The notes beneath the pieces were generated by a model that saw nothing but the letters and a program-made list of their open reading frames with translations, was not told the DNA's origin and searched no databases. The translations under genes and the position numbers were made by a program. Of a stretch of 64,000 bases of DNA, positions 27,585 to 37,423 are shown piece by piece. The DNA comes from CAVQTK01 sp963716455 (lineage in GTDB: Bacteria; Pseudomonadota; Gammaproteobacteria; Coxiellales; Coxiellaceae). The number at the start of each line of letters is the position of its first letter. The first letter of the stretch is position 1. The DNA lies in the NCBI GenBank assembly GCA_963716455.1, contig CAVQTK010000009.1, positions 1-64,000 of the forward strand, written 5' to 3'.

Positions 27585-28222
27585 TGGTATCTGCACTACT
27601 CATCAAAATTTGTGGCATTCAAGAACCGCAGATGGCCTTTGAAGCGGCATCTGCAGGAGCAAATTTTATTGGACTTATATTTGCATCTCAATCAAAACGT
27701 ACTGTTGATCTGCAAATCGCCACCGCCATTGCTCACAGAGCTCGGGCGGGAGGAGCCGAGCCAGTAGCCGTATTTACGGACACCAACGCCGTTGATATGA
27801 CAAAAATTTGTTTACAAAATAACATCCGTTGGGTTCAATTACATGGTAAATTAGCACGTGAGCAACATCATTTGCTACCCAGCACCTTGCACCGCATTTA
27901 TGTGTGTTCGGTTTTTTCTGATGGTACGCTGAATACAGCAGATCTGATACATATGAAATCTTTGCAGACGCATCGAGATTATTTACTATTTGACAATTAC
28001 CTTCCTGGAAGTGGACAAGCGTTTTCATGGAGTAACTTTCATTATGCAGGTGAATTCCGCTGGTTTTTATCCGGAGGTTTAAGGGAATCAAATATTGAAC
28101 AAGCTTGCCAATTTCTACAACCCTTTGGACTTGATGTATCCAGTGGAGTGGAAAATTCTGCAGGCAAAAAGGAATTAAAATTAATCGAAAATTTTATTAC
28201 TCAAGCGCGAAGAATTTTATGA
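27584..28222 (+). CDS. trpF: Phosphoribosylanthranilate isomerase
   Basis: This 212-residue isomerase acts between TrpD and TrpC. It starts at ATG 27584, overlapping the trpC stop (TGATG), with AGGGGAAG just upstream. LIKICGIQEPQMA carries the catalytic Cys, FIGLIFASQSKRTV the phosphate-side loop, and LFDNYLPGSGQAFSW carries the general-acid Asp. LSGGL and DVSSGVENSAGKKE close the barrel. The gene overlaps the trpB start by four bases. Confidence 0.95.
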   Translation: MVSALLIKICGIQEPQMAFEAASAGANFIGLIFASQSKRTVDLQIATAIAHRARAGGAEPVAVFTDTNAVDMTKICLQNNIRWVQLHGKLAREQHHLLPSTLHRIYVCSVFSDGTLNTADLIHMKSLQTHRDYLLFDNYLPGSGQAFSWSNFHYAGEFRWFLSGGLRESNIEQACQFLQPFGLDVSSGVENSAGKKELKLIENFITQARRIL

Positions 28223-29412
28223 TCGATTTTTTACAGGCAAAAAATTATAGATATGATGACTTTGGAGGTAGGTTTGTTCCTGAAATATTAATGCCCGCCT
28301 TGCTCGAGCTAACTCAACAATGGCAGCATTACCAGGTCGATTGCAAATTTAAAGAAACATTGCAAAATTTATTACAACAATATGCCGGACGACCTACTCC
28401 TTTAACTGAAGTACCCTCTTTTGCTAAAGAAATAAAAGGCCCGCGAATTTTTTTAAAACGCGAAGATTTACTACACACCGGAGCCCACAAAATAAATAAT
28501 GCCCTGGGTCAATGTTTACTCGCCAAACTTTCCGGAAAAAAACGTGTTATTGCCGAAACCGGTGCAGGACAACATGGTGTAGCCACTGCCGCAGTCTGTG
28601 CTCATCTCAATTTAGCTTGCGACATATATATGGGAAGCACTGATATGCAACGTCAAGCCTTGAATGTGCAAAGGATGGAATTGTTTGGCGCCAAGGTAAT
28701 TGCAGTTGAGAAAGGTGCGTGTACCTTGAAAGATGCAGTAAACGAAGCATTACGTGATTGGTCTACTAACTTTGCAGATACTTATTATTGTTTAGGCTCT
28801 GCTCTAGGTCCTCATCCCTATCCTGAAATGGTGGCAAACTTTCAAGCTGTAATTGGTGAGGAAACTCGTTACCAGTGTTTGCAACAAACCGGACAACTTC
28901 CCAATTATCTTGTGGCTTGTGTAGGCGGCGGATCCAATGCAATTGGCTTTTTTTCTGCATTTATCGAAGAATCCACAGTCAATTTGATTGGCGTGGAAGC
29001 GGGAGGAAAAGGAACACAATCAGGAGAGCATGCTGCACGCTTCTTGGCTCCAGCTATAGGCGTATTGCATGGTTGTTATACGTATTTATTGCAAGATGCA
29101 TATGGTCAAATTTCTCCGACGCATTCCATTTCGGCAGGATTGGATTATCCAGCTCTGGGGCCGCAACATGCCGCTTTATATACTCGACAACGTGCTCATT
29201 ACGTTACTGCAAGTGATCAAGAAGCTTTACAAGCTTTGCAGTGCTTAGCAAAAACAGAAGGCATTTTATGTGCCCTGGAATCTGCTCACGCTGTCGCTCA
29301 TGCAATAAAAATCGCTCCTTTAATGTCATCAGAGCAAATTATCATCATCAACCTTTCAGGCCGTGGCGATAAAGACTTAGCACAAATAGGAAAATATGAG
29401 CATGCGCATTAA
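28219..29412 (+). CDS. trpB: Tryptophan synthase beta subunit
   Basis: This 397-residue PLP enzyme condenses indole and serine. The PLP lysine lies in HTGAHKINNALGQ, the catalytic Glu region in AETGAGQHGVA, and the PLP phosphate loop in CVGGGSNAIG. DIYMGSTDMQRQALNVQRM and SISAGLDYPALGPQHA are also diagnostic of TrpB1. It forms the alpha2beta2 complex with TrpA, whose gene overlaps its end by 17 bases. Confidence 0.97.
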   Translation: MIDFLQAKNYRYDDFGGRFVPEILMPALLELTQQWQHYQVDCKFKETLQNLLQQYAGRPTPLTEVPSFAKEIKGPRIFLKREDLLHTGAHKINNALGQCLLAKLSGKKRVIAETGAGQHGVATAAVCAHLNLACDIYMGSTDMQRQALNVQRMELFGAKVIAVEKGACTLKDAVNEALRDWSTNFADTYYCLGSALGPHPYPEMVANFQAVIGEETRYQCLQQTGQLPNYLVACVGGGSNAIGFFSAFIEESTVNLIGVEAGGKGTQSGEHAARFLAPAIGVLHGCYTYLLQDAYGQISPTHSISAGLDYPALGPQHAALYTRQRAHYVTASDQEALQALQCLAKTEGILCALESAHAVAHAIKIAPLMSSEQIIIINLSGRGDKDLAQIGKYEHAH

Positions 29413-30157
29413 AAATCTATTTGCTGCTAGTAAAGCTTTTATCGGTTATCTAACTGTGGGGGATGGCGGGCTTCAACGCAGCTTAGCAGTGGCTCACGCT
29501 TTAATTGCTGGAGGAGTCAACATGCTGGAATTAGGCGTACCTTTTTCAGATCCCATTGCCGATGGACCAGTAATTCAGCGTGCTGCTCAGCGAGCTTTAA
29601 CTCACCACACTACACTGCATGATGTATTGAATCTGGCAGCCGATATACGTCAAGAATTTTCAGGCCCGATCATTCTATTTAGCTATTTCAATCCATTATT
29701 AAGATTAAACCCTTCTCTTTGGTTGTCGCAAGCCAAAGCATGCGGAATTGATGGGGTTTTAGTAGTAGATCTTCCTTATGAAGAAGCGCACGAATTTTAT
29801 TGTCAATGCCTTGAACATGATCTGCTGCCTATTTCGGTTATTACTCCTGCAACCGAAGGCAGACGTTTACAAAATATTCTTCAACAAGCCCAAGGATTTT
29901 TATATTATGCTTGTCGAACTGGCACTACTGGAATAAAAACCGCATTGCCGGATGACTTTTATCAGAAAATGTTAGCAATAAAAACCCAGACCTCTTTACC
30001 AGTCGTAGCCGGTTTCGGCATTGCCAATTCGCAAGATGCCAAAAAAGTTTTACAACATGCAGATGGATTTGTGGTTGGATCTTTATTTATGCAGGCATTA
30101 GAGTCAGGAGTCAATTTTTCAACCCTTACCCAACTCGCGAGGTCATTATGTTATTAG
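29396..30157 (+). CDS. trpA: Tryptophan synthase alpha subunit
   Basis: This 253-residue TIM barrel cleaves indole-3-glycerol phosphate to indole. The catalytic Glu and Asp are visible in MLELGVPFSDPIADGPVIQ, and YYACRTGTTGIKT plus GFGIANSQDAKKV form the phosphate-binding side. The first AFIGYLTVGDGG differs slightly from the usual YxTAGDP. Start ATG 29396 has AGGA four bases before it; ATG 29402 is an alternative. It overlaps trpB by 17 and the DAHP synthase gene by 10 bases. Confidence 0.96.
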   Translation: MSMRIKNLFAASKAFIGYLTVGDGGLQRSLAVAHALIAGGVNMLELGVPFSDPIADGPVIQRAAQRALTHHTTLHDVLNLAADIRQEFSGPIILFSYFNPLLRLNPSLWLSQAKACGIDGVLVVDLPYEEAHEFYCQCLEHDLLPISVITPATEGRRLQNILQQAQGFLYYACRTGTTGIKTALPDDFYQKMLAIKTQTSLPVVAGFGIANSQDAKKVLQHADGFVVGSLFMQALESGVNFSTLTQLARSLCY

Positions 30158-31179
30158 TGCTTAAACCTACCATTACACCTACTGAAGTAGAACATTTGAT
30201 GCAAAAGCTCTCTTGGATGGGTTTGCAAGTAGTCCCTACGCAAAATGCCGAACGTTATACATTAGCAATTATTTATGGTGCTGATCACCAAGTAAAAGTT
30301 GAACAATTCTTGCTTTTACCAGGAGTCGCTGAAGTATTACCCTTTCAAGAAAAATATAAATTAACCAGCCGCAGCACCAAAAACCAACGCACTAAAATTT
30401 ATATCAAAGACAAATGTATTGGGGATGAAAATCAACTTACGATCATGGCTGGACCTTGTTCGATTGAATCGGAAGAGCAAATGCAAGCAACTGCCGAGCA
30501 AGTGGCTGCCGCTGGCGCTATGGTTTTACGTGGTGGTGCGTTTAAACCACGTACCTCACCTTATGAGTTTCAAGGATTGGGCAAAGAAGGGTTACGTTTG
30601 CTGCAAGCGGCAGGAAAACAATACAAACTATTAACTATTTCTGAAGTAATGAGTATTGAGCAAATAGAAAGTGTGGCCAACCATGTTGATATTCTGCAAA
30701 TTGGCGCCCGCAATATGCAAAATTTTAATTTGCTAAAGGCAGTTGGTGAAACCCAGAAACCCATTTTGCTTAAGCGCGGTCTTTCTGCAACTTACCATGA
30801 ATTTCTTTTAGCTGCAGAATATATTCTAAGTACCGGAAACTCCCAAGTGATGTTATGCGAAAGAGGCATTCGCACTTTTGAAACCTATACCCGCAACACC
30901 CTCGATATTGCCGCCGTCCCCGTGTTACAAGCACTGAGTCATTTGCCGATTATTATTGATCCCAGCCATGCTGTAGGAATTCGCCAATTTGTACCTGCAC
31001 TTGCTCGCGCTGCTGTTGCCGTCGGCGCCCAAGGAGTAATGATAGAAATACACCCCTGCCCAGAGAAAGCCCTTTCTGACGGCCCACAATCTCTCACCTT
31101 TCCGCAATTTCAGGCAATGGCTGCGTCATTACATCAGCTTTCCAAAGCTATGCAAGCAACAGTTGATTGTGCAGTATAA
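30148..31179 (+). CDS. 3-deoxy-7-phosphoheptulonate (DAHP) synthase, class I-beta
   Basis: This 343-residue enzyme joins PEP and erythrose-4-phosphate at the head of the shikimate pathway. Residues ~1-70 form a ferredoxin-like regulatory domain, as in the Thermotoga-type class I-beta enzymes. The catalytic barrel follows with TIMAGPCSIESEEQM, VLRGGAFKPRTSPY, LLKRGLSATYHEF, MLCERGIRTFE and IIDPSHAVGIR. The start (GAGG five bases upstream) lies inside trpA, so it belongs to the trp transcription unit. The placement lets tryptophan demand raise precursor flow; feedback control by the N-terminal domain is likely but not shown. Confidence 0.94.
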   Translation: MLLVLKPTITPTEVEHLMQKLSWMGLQVVPTQNAERYTLAIIYGADHQVKVEQFLLLPGVAEVLPFQEKYKLTSRSTKNQRTKIYIKDKCIGDENQLTIMAGPCSIESEEQMQATAEQVAAAGAMVLRGGAFKPRTSPYEFQGLGKEGLRLLQAAGKQYKLLTISEVMSIEQIESVANHVDILQIGARNMQNFNLLKAVGETQKPILLKRGLSATYHEFLLAAEYILSTGNSQVMLCERGIRTFETYTRNTLDIAAVPVLQALSHLPIIIDPSHAVGIRQFVPALARAAVAVGAQGVMIEIHPCPEKALSDGPQSLTFPQFQAMAASLHQLSKAMQATVDCAV

Positions 31180-31252
31180 AAGTAAAAAAATTTGGCTCGT
31201 ATATAGATGTCATAATATTTGAACCCATTAAAATTCGAACTGTCCAATAAAA

Positions 31253-33048
31253 TCACATAGTTAGACAAGGTTGTGTTTCATCCTGAGGTTCTTGACCTTG
31301 TCTCAGCTTAGATCTGGACGGAACGAATATTGAACCAGGACCTCCTAGTATAGATTTCACTTCGGGATCGGGATAAACGGCAACATAATCAGCGATGGTC
31401 TGGCAAGTATCTTTTTTATTAAAAATATTCATCTCGTCTTCCTTATCAGAGCAAAAATAATGAAGGAACGAACAGTAAAAAAAAGCTTGTCGAGGATTAG
31501 CTCTAATTTGTGAAATTAAGATAGGATATGAGAGTAATATTTTGCCTGGAATCTGATCAGTATTAGTATCAGGTAATAAATTATTATGCATAATATATTC
31601 TCGAGTGGACATGTCAGAATCTGAAAATGGCATTTCTACATCGCTACCAGATTGAATGAGTAACTCTAGACATTTTCCCATACCTTTTGTCTTAAAATTT
31701 AGTGGAGAAACTTTCCTGTTAACAAATTCAGTTAATAATTCTAAAACAGGTGGATTTTGAGAAGCATGGACTGGATTAACTGGCAGTTTGTATTCTTGAA
31801 TCAATTTTTTTAATACCTCAAAATCTCCTTGCTTAGCCGCTTGAGTAACCGCCATAGTGCCAGACCTGCAAGAAAATTTGGCACAATTTTTATTATAGTT
31901 AAATAGGAGATCTAATACCTGTAAAGCGTTATGTTTGTTTATGATTCGTCCCTGAATAGCCGCAATAAAAGCGGGAGTTTCATCAAAACAGGAAAAATCT
32001 ATTTTTATTCCTTGTTCTTCAAAATAAACAAGAACAGCTTCTATTTTTTTTAATTTAGCCTCTCGGCATAAGCTTAGAAGAGTAAATTCAATCTCATTAT
32101 CTTTTAATTTAGAGTCCTCATTAAATATAGGTAACATCCCCTCTTTATCTGCGCCTGCGTTGAGCAATAATTTCAGATTGACTTCAGCAAGTCTTTTGTC
32201 AATCGCTGCCTTTTGATCTTTAATTTTTAGTAACTGAAGGTAAGGGGTAGAATATTTTCTTTCGTCAACGTGTTTTTCCTGTTTTTGGTTTTTACGATAA
32301 GGCTCATTTATATGATAATATTCTTCTTTAGTTAGAAGATATTCCATCCAAAGCTGGCCTACCCAAAGTTTGTCTATACACCCTTCGTAAATGGCTGGAA
32401 TAGATAAAGGAGAGTAAGCTCCATCTGGAATATATGACGGAGAGTACACTCCAGGTTGGTTTTTTAACTTCACAACTGCACCACTAAACCATAAATAAAA
32501 AAGACCGATATGATTTGGTTGAGCATGTAGCAGAATTTGAAAGGCAGTGGATTCCCATACCACAGGGTAAGGAGAGAGAAAATAGGGTGATTCCAGAGCA
32601 CAGCTAGTGAATAGCTCCACCATGTCTTTATTTCTTAATTCAGCAGCAAACATTAATGGTGTATAATAAAGGTGAAAGTCAGAATCAAAGCGATAATAAC
32701 TATTGATCAAAATATTTAATTTATTACGGCGCGCTCGATCAGATGAAGAGCCAAACACATCAATTATATGTTTGATGAGTTTGATTTTCCTTCTTGAACA
32801 AGGATTTGGAAACATCTATATGAAATTTTGTTATCTGTATTTTGATCAAAAAAATAAGTAAAAATGGTAAATAATTTCTTCAAAGATGGATTTTTCTGAT
32901 CACAATCTTCGATTCTCTCGATTAGAGCTTTAAAAACTTTTTCATCCCTTAGAAGATTACTCTTATTGCTGTCGATAAGATTCTTTACTTCATCAACATT
33001 AATATTTGTTTGAGCTATCAATTTTTGTAACTCTCTGAGACCTCTCAT
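31253..33048 (-). pseudogene. Ankyrin-repeat-like protein, one frameshift
   Basis: Two frames on this strand join naturally. The first (33048-32764) gives 94 residues ending ...CFQILVQEGK, and the second (32815-31253) continues from RRKIKLIKHIIDVFGSS. A one-base change in the A-run at about 32785-32790 (plus-strand TTTTCC) would make one ~595-residue protein. It holds short ankyrin-like helices such as TPLMFAAELRNKDMVELF and TPAFIAAIQGR. Ankyrin proteins of this kind are common among secreted effectors of intracellular bacteria; no enzymatic domain is visible. It could also be two separate genes. Confidence 0.6.
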
Positions 33049-33390
33049 AAATATATCTCCAGTAATATTTTCAATAAAACAAATATATATCTAGATGGAA
33101 TTCTTAACAAGTGTATCTGCAAATGCCTGATTTACGCAACAAAGCCAATTCTTTCTACTAACTTATTAAAAATAAAGGATTTTTCTTTTTTGTGTTCCCC
33201 CGGCTGACAGATTGAGTAATTTCAAATAAATTCAGATTAATACCTTCCTCAATTCTTTTCTCAAATCATATTAAATTTTTATTTTAATAAATATTTAACA
33301 TTTCTAACTTAAAATATACATATTAGCCATTACTTAACAACGAATTATAGAAATTAATCTTGAATTTTAACCTTATAAAGGTATAGTCGA
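33049..33390. other. AT-rich intergenic region
   Basis: About 340 AT-rich bases separate the divergent ankyrin-like gene and the large effector-like gene. No RNA gene, repeat or convincing promoter was recognised. Its right end carries AAAGG before an ATG at 33391, which may be the original start of the following gene. Confidence 0.4.
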
Positions 33391-33520
33391 ATGAAATTTT
33401 CAACTCATAAAATCTCACAGTGGCTTTCCAATGATTATTGGAATCGATTTACTCAAAATTGCTCATCTTCTCAAAATGATGGTCATCTTGATCGCAAGCT
33501 CGAAACATCCAAGAAAAATT

Positions 33521-36500
33521 ATGTCGAAGTATGCCTCAGAAGCTCGTGAATACTTTAAGGTCATTGACAATGAACCTAAAAAGGAGCAATTTCGAGCGGC
33601 ATTGCGTAAATTAAAAGCGACTTCTTTAGAAAAAATTGTATTTGGTAACGATACGGATGAGATTAAATCCGAATATTCTTTTCCCGAAGATAAAGAAATT
33701 GAAAGTAGACTCGCTAATTTACAGAAGGAATATCCTCTGATCCTTCCTGAAGGAGTTTCCTACTGTGAGCAATTTAAAGAGATATTTAAAATAACTAAAT
33801 TAATAGCTGATTTTATTGAGTGTAATAATGATAAAAATAATGATACAGCTTATCTCTATGCATTTAAAATTTTGATTTTATTCGGTAAAGATTTAGGCAA
33901 ATTTGATAAATTCTTAAATAATCACAATTTCTTAAAAGATAATACTCCAGTAAAAAAAGCTTTGGACTCATGCCTTTTACCTTCGGAAGATACGTTTGGT
34001 GTCAAAAGTGTCGGGGAAGGGAGAGAAGACGAAGATAGTCCATGGAAAGATTTAAAACCCATTACCAACATCCACCTCGAAGCTTGGCGCAAGATAGTAT
34101 TCGACTCCGGACCTAAGGCGTATCCTTACTTCAGGCTAGCTATTCAAATTGAACAAATCAAGAGAGATGTCCCCCACTCCCTAGATGACGCTTTTAATGT
34201 AATAATAGGTTATCAATATTACAATTGGGAAGAAGATCCTCTAGCTGCTCGCCTATTTTTTGAGCTAAGAATAAACGAGTCAGTCTTCCAGGATGCTATT
34301 GATTTTAGCAAAAAAGCAAAACAACATTCCAATATTCCTGATTTGATGATTAAAGGCCACGAAATAGATAAACAATATAATGGATATTATTTAGTTAAAT
34401 TACCTGTGGATGATCTCAGATTTTACATTTTGGGAGATTTAACCAACTGTTGCCAACGTCTTAATGGATCAGCCCATGATTTTGTCGTTCATAATTCCAT
34501 GGATCCAAATAGCGATGTTTATGTATTATTAAAACAGAACAAAAAAAATAAAAAGAAAAGCAAGGAAAAGGAATCCAAACACCAAGAACCTGACATTTTC
34601 CAAAACGGCAAAATTAATTATGAAAATTATAAAATTATGGGGCAGGGTTTAGTTTGGCGCAGTCGGAGAGGGAATCTCACATTTGATTCCTGGGAAAATC
34701 TTAATCCCGCTGAAAATCCCATCATTATCGCTATGCTGCAGGCTTTGGCAAAAGAAATGGTCACGAAAGAAAAAATTATCCGTGTGACCATAGGGACCGG
34801 TGGGAAAACTCCGCCAGCTTTGAAAGAACAAAAACTAATTGAAGATCCTGAAAAAATATTAACTGGGATTAAATATGAACAAGACTCTGCTCATCAAGTT
34901 AATCTTTATTACGATGAACAGGCTCACATAGAAAATATGCCGGCGATTGAAAAATCTCTAGTAGATATTTTAGGAAAAGAATTTGTCAGCAAGAATAAGG
35001 ATTTAAGTAGAAAACTTTCTTATAATGGTCGTGCTTTAAAAATTTTAAGCATAGTCCCAGTGCAAGAATTTCTTAAAAATATAATTACTGCAAGTAATTC
35101 TGACGCTCTCACAGTAGAACAATATATTAAAATATTTGATGAATTAGAAGAGCATTTATCTGGATTATCTCCATTCGTCTGGAAATGTCTCCAATCTAAA
35201 GATCCAGGACAGGTTCTAGATACTATAGACTTACTTAAATCATTATTAGATATAGTTTGTGATAATGAGAATGTTCCTGTTGAAATCTCTAATGATTTTA
35301 TTCAAAAGACTTTTTCACTGCAGCGTGAAAATAAAACTCATCGTTCAGAAATGCAAACTATCATTAAAAGTTATAAAGCATTTGTAGAACTTAAATTATA
35401 TGAAGACAAACAGGCTGAACCTCTTGCGAAATTTTTATTAGAGCCACGTAAGGATTGGACCGAAGAATCCAAATTAATTCCAGCTATGCTCGAAAAATTT
35501 AATCGATCTAAATTTCGGGAAGATGATGAATTAAGACTTGCAATATTAAAATTTCCATCAAAAGGTGATGGATTAATTAAAATGTATGAACTTATTAGTC
35601 AGTTTGATACTGAAAACTTTAAGCATCTTCGTGAATTTTTATTATATGGTAACATTAGAATAGATAAAAGGATTAACTTACTCAGACAATGGCTTGATGC
35701 AGGTTTGCAAGTTCTACTTGCCAAAGAACACTTTTCAAGTGAAAAAAGAGTTTTCAATATAGGTGACATAATCAGCAAGATACAAAAACACAGATTACCA
35801 AAACATAAGCTTGAAGACCTCTTTAAATCATTAAAAGAGATAATGGATTCTAATCTGCCCAATTCTGAATGGATTATATCAATGATATTAAAAGATGTGA
35901 GAGAGGCTCAAAATATAGCGAATTTATTTCTGAGTATACATAAAATTGGGCCAGTTCAATACGCTGAATTTACTCGTTACGTCAATGAATGCAAAACGTA
36001 TGACCCTATCGTGGGACAAGTATTAGCGAAATTACATGAAGATAAGATTCTGATTCAAAATGAAGGAGGTCTTTTTTCTTTTGTTCTAAACTTATCCTTA
36101 GAACAACTCAGATGTATTGATAAGAACTATTCAAAAATAAATGAAATGCAAGATTTTCTCGCTAGCTCTAATATGCAGTCAATCATCGGCGACAGATCTA
36201 AAGAACGATTACAGATGTATGAATTCTTATTAAGCCATTTTAGCGAGTTTGAAGCTATTCGGAGTATATTTACTAAGGAGCCTATTAAAAATCCCGAAAA
36301 TTTCATGGAATCTCTGTTTCGTGAAGGGCATCCCGCGATTTCGAAAATAAGTGATATTATCAAACGTCACAATCAATTACATACCTTAGGTGAAAGAATA
36401 ACACCATCATCATCGCAATCTTCTAGTCAAAGTGAGCCGCCAGATCTTAAACAAGTTACAAACAAAGAGCCTGAACAGAAAGAGCAAAGTCCTCGTTTAG

Positions 36501-37123
36501 ATCCCTCAAACCAAGCCAGATCTACTGCCCCTACTGTCACTCCATCTGTGGCTAATCTGGGACGCAGTCAGAGTCAGAGAGATCAGGTTCCATTATCTGG
36601 TGCAAAATCACCTGAAACTCAAAATTCAAGTTTTCATGTAAATAAAGAAGAAGCGCAGAAAAATATGGATGCTATACGTAAAATGCTTTACGATCAAGCA
36701 TCCCGATATAGGGATATTTCCCGCTATCAAACGACCAAAGATACATTGGAAGCAATTGCGAAGCTATTGGCAAGAGCGAATATCATTTCTATTATCTTAG
36801 AGGGAGGAACTATTCAGTTTAGTGAAAATGATAGAAGAGAAGTTGGCCTTAAGGATGCGATTACGAGCTTCAAGAATGAATTAGACAAATTTAAAGATCT
36901 TACAAAAAAAGATCGCTCTAACCGCTTTACTTTCATAAGAACATCACAAAAAGGACAAACTAAAGGTGAGGAACTTTTCTTTGAATCAGTGGAATCAAGT
37001 TTGAAAGAATTGTCTCAAAATGTAGACATATCTGAGAGCTTGGCCAAAAAGACTAGTGAGGAAATTGAACTTGTGAGTCAAGATTCTTATGAAGATGAAG
37101 GACGCCACTATATGGGAATTTAG
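33521..37123 (+). CDS. Large effector-like protein with CCQ core
   Basis: About 1200 residues. A central block has LGDLTNCCQRLNG (two Cys, near residue 310), then VVHNSMDP, GQGLVWRSRRGNLTFDSWEN and RVTIGTGGKTPP. I associate this arrangement with a family of Legionella effector-like and giant-virus/phage proteins; its biochemical role is unknown. A Ser/Gln/Pro-rich linker (about 36,390-36,610) and a helical C-terminal domain follow. Start is uncertain: the frame extends to ATG 33431, but those 30 residues look like a hydrophobic shadow. A better-looking N-terminus, MKFSTHKISQWLSNDYW, begins at 33391 in another frame behind AAAGG and could join near 33520 by a one-base frameshift. Confidence 0.75.
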   Translation: MSKYASEAREYFKVIDNEPKKEQFRAALRKLKATSLEKIVFGNDTDEIKSEYSFPEDKEIESRLANLQKEYPLILPEGVSYCEQFKEIFKITKLIADFIECNNDKNNDTAYLYAFKILILFGKDLGKFDKFLNNHNFLKDNTPVKKALDSCLLPSEDTFGVKSVGEGREDEDSPWKDLKPITNIHLEAWRKIVFDSGPKAYPYFRLAIQIEQIKRDVPHSLDDAFNVIIGYQYYNWEEDPLAARLFFELRINESVFQDAIDFSKKAKQHSNIPDLMIKGHEIDKQYNGYYLVKLPVDDLRFYILGDLTNCCQRLNGSAHDFVVHNSMDPNSDVYVLLKQNKKNKKKSKEKESKHQEPDIFQNGKINYENYKIMGQGLVWRSRRGNLTFDSWENLNPAENPIIIAMLQALAKEMVTKEKIIRVTIGTGGKTPPALKEQKLIEDPEKILTGIKYEQDSAHQVNLYYDEQAHIENMPAIEKSLVDILGKEFVSKNKDLSRKLSYNGRALKILSIVPVQEFLKNIITASNSDALTVEQYIKIFDELEEHLSGLSPFVWKCLQSKDPGQVLDTIDLLKSLLDIVCDNENVPVEISNDFIQKTFSLQRENKTHRSEMQTIIKSYKAFVELKLYEDKQAEPLAKFLLEPRKDWTEESKLIPAMLEKFNRSKFREDDELRLAILKFPSKGDGLIKMYELISQFDTENFKHLREFLLYGNIRIDKRINLLRQWLDAGLQVLLAKEHFSSEKRVFNIGDIISKIQKHRLPKHKLEDLFKSLKEIMDSNLPNSEWIISMILKDVREAQNIANLFLSIHKIGPVQYAEFTRYVNECKTYDPIVGQVLAKLHEDKILIQNEGGLFSFVLNLSLEQLRCIDKNYSKINEMQDFLASSNMQSIIGDRSKERLQMYEFLLSHFSEFEAIRSIFTKEPIKNPENFMESLFREGHPAISKISDIIKRHNQLHTLGERITPSSSQSSSQSEPPDLKQVTNKEPEQKEQSPRLDPSNQARSTAPTVTPSVANLGRSQSQRDQVPLSGAKSPETQNSSFHVNKEEAQKNMDAIRKMLYDQASRYRDISRYQTTKDTLEAIAKLLARANIISIILEGGTIQFSENDRREVGLKDAITSFKNELDKFKDLTKKDRSNRFTFIRTSQKGQTKGEELFFESVESSLKELSQNVDISESLAKKTSEEIELVSQDSYEDEGRHYMGI

Positions 37124-37151
37124 AGGCTGCCAATTTTGCTATTTGCGACAA

Positions 37152-37296
37152 TAGACTTCTTTCCAAACCCGGTATTTTGGACTAATGCAAGGCGGGTTGA
37201 TTTCGAGAAGCGGAGTTTACATGCGAGTAAATGAGCACCGGAGAAAACAACACAACGCAGCAGTAGGTCAAAAGATGAAGTTTGGAAAGAAGTCAA
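37152..37296. repeat. Dispersed inverted-repeat element, divergent copy
   Basis: TAGACTTCTTTCCAAAC (37152-37168) pairs with GTTTGGAAAGAAGTC (37280-37294). Compared with the other copies the left arm has G to C and the right arm C to G, so pairing is kept. The interior retains TGCAAGGCG, ATGCGAGTAAATGAGCACCG and AACGCAGCAG, clearly related to copies at 56751 and 59733. It fills most of the 300-base gap between the effector-like gene and the acyltransferase fusion; the rest shows nothing. Confidence 0.8.
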
Positions 37297-37423
37297 ATGA
37301 GACTATTGCGACCTTCTTCGCCAACAAGTCCAATTAATATAGCTTTATTGATCAGCAGAAGAAGGCTTATCCGTTAAAATTACTTAACTAATGGCTTTAA
37401 GTCTAAATGTTTCATAAAACAAA

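Noticed and set aside
33431..33520. Hydrophobic N-terminal extension of the large effector-like protein as a signal or membrane segment
   Set aside because: The same bases encode a better-balanced sequence in another frame starting at ATG 33391 with a ribosome site, so the hydrophobic stretch is probably an out-of-frame artefact.
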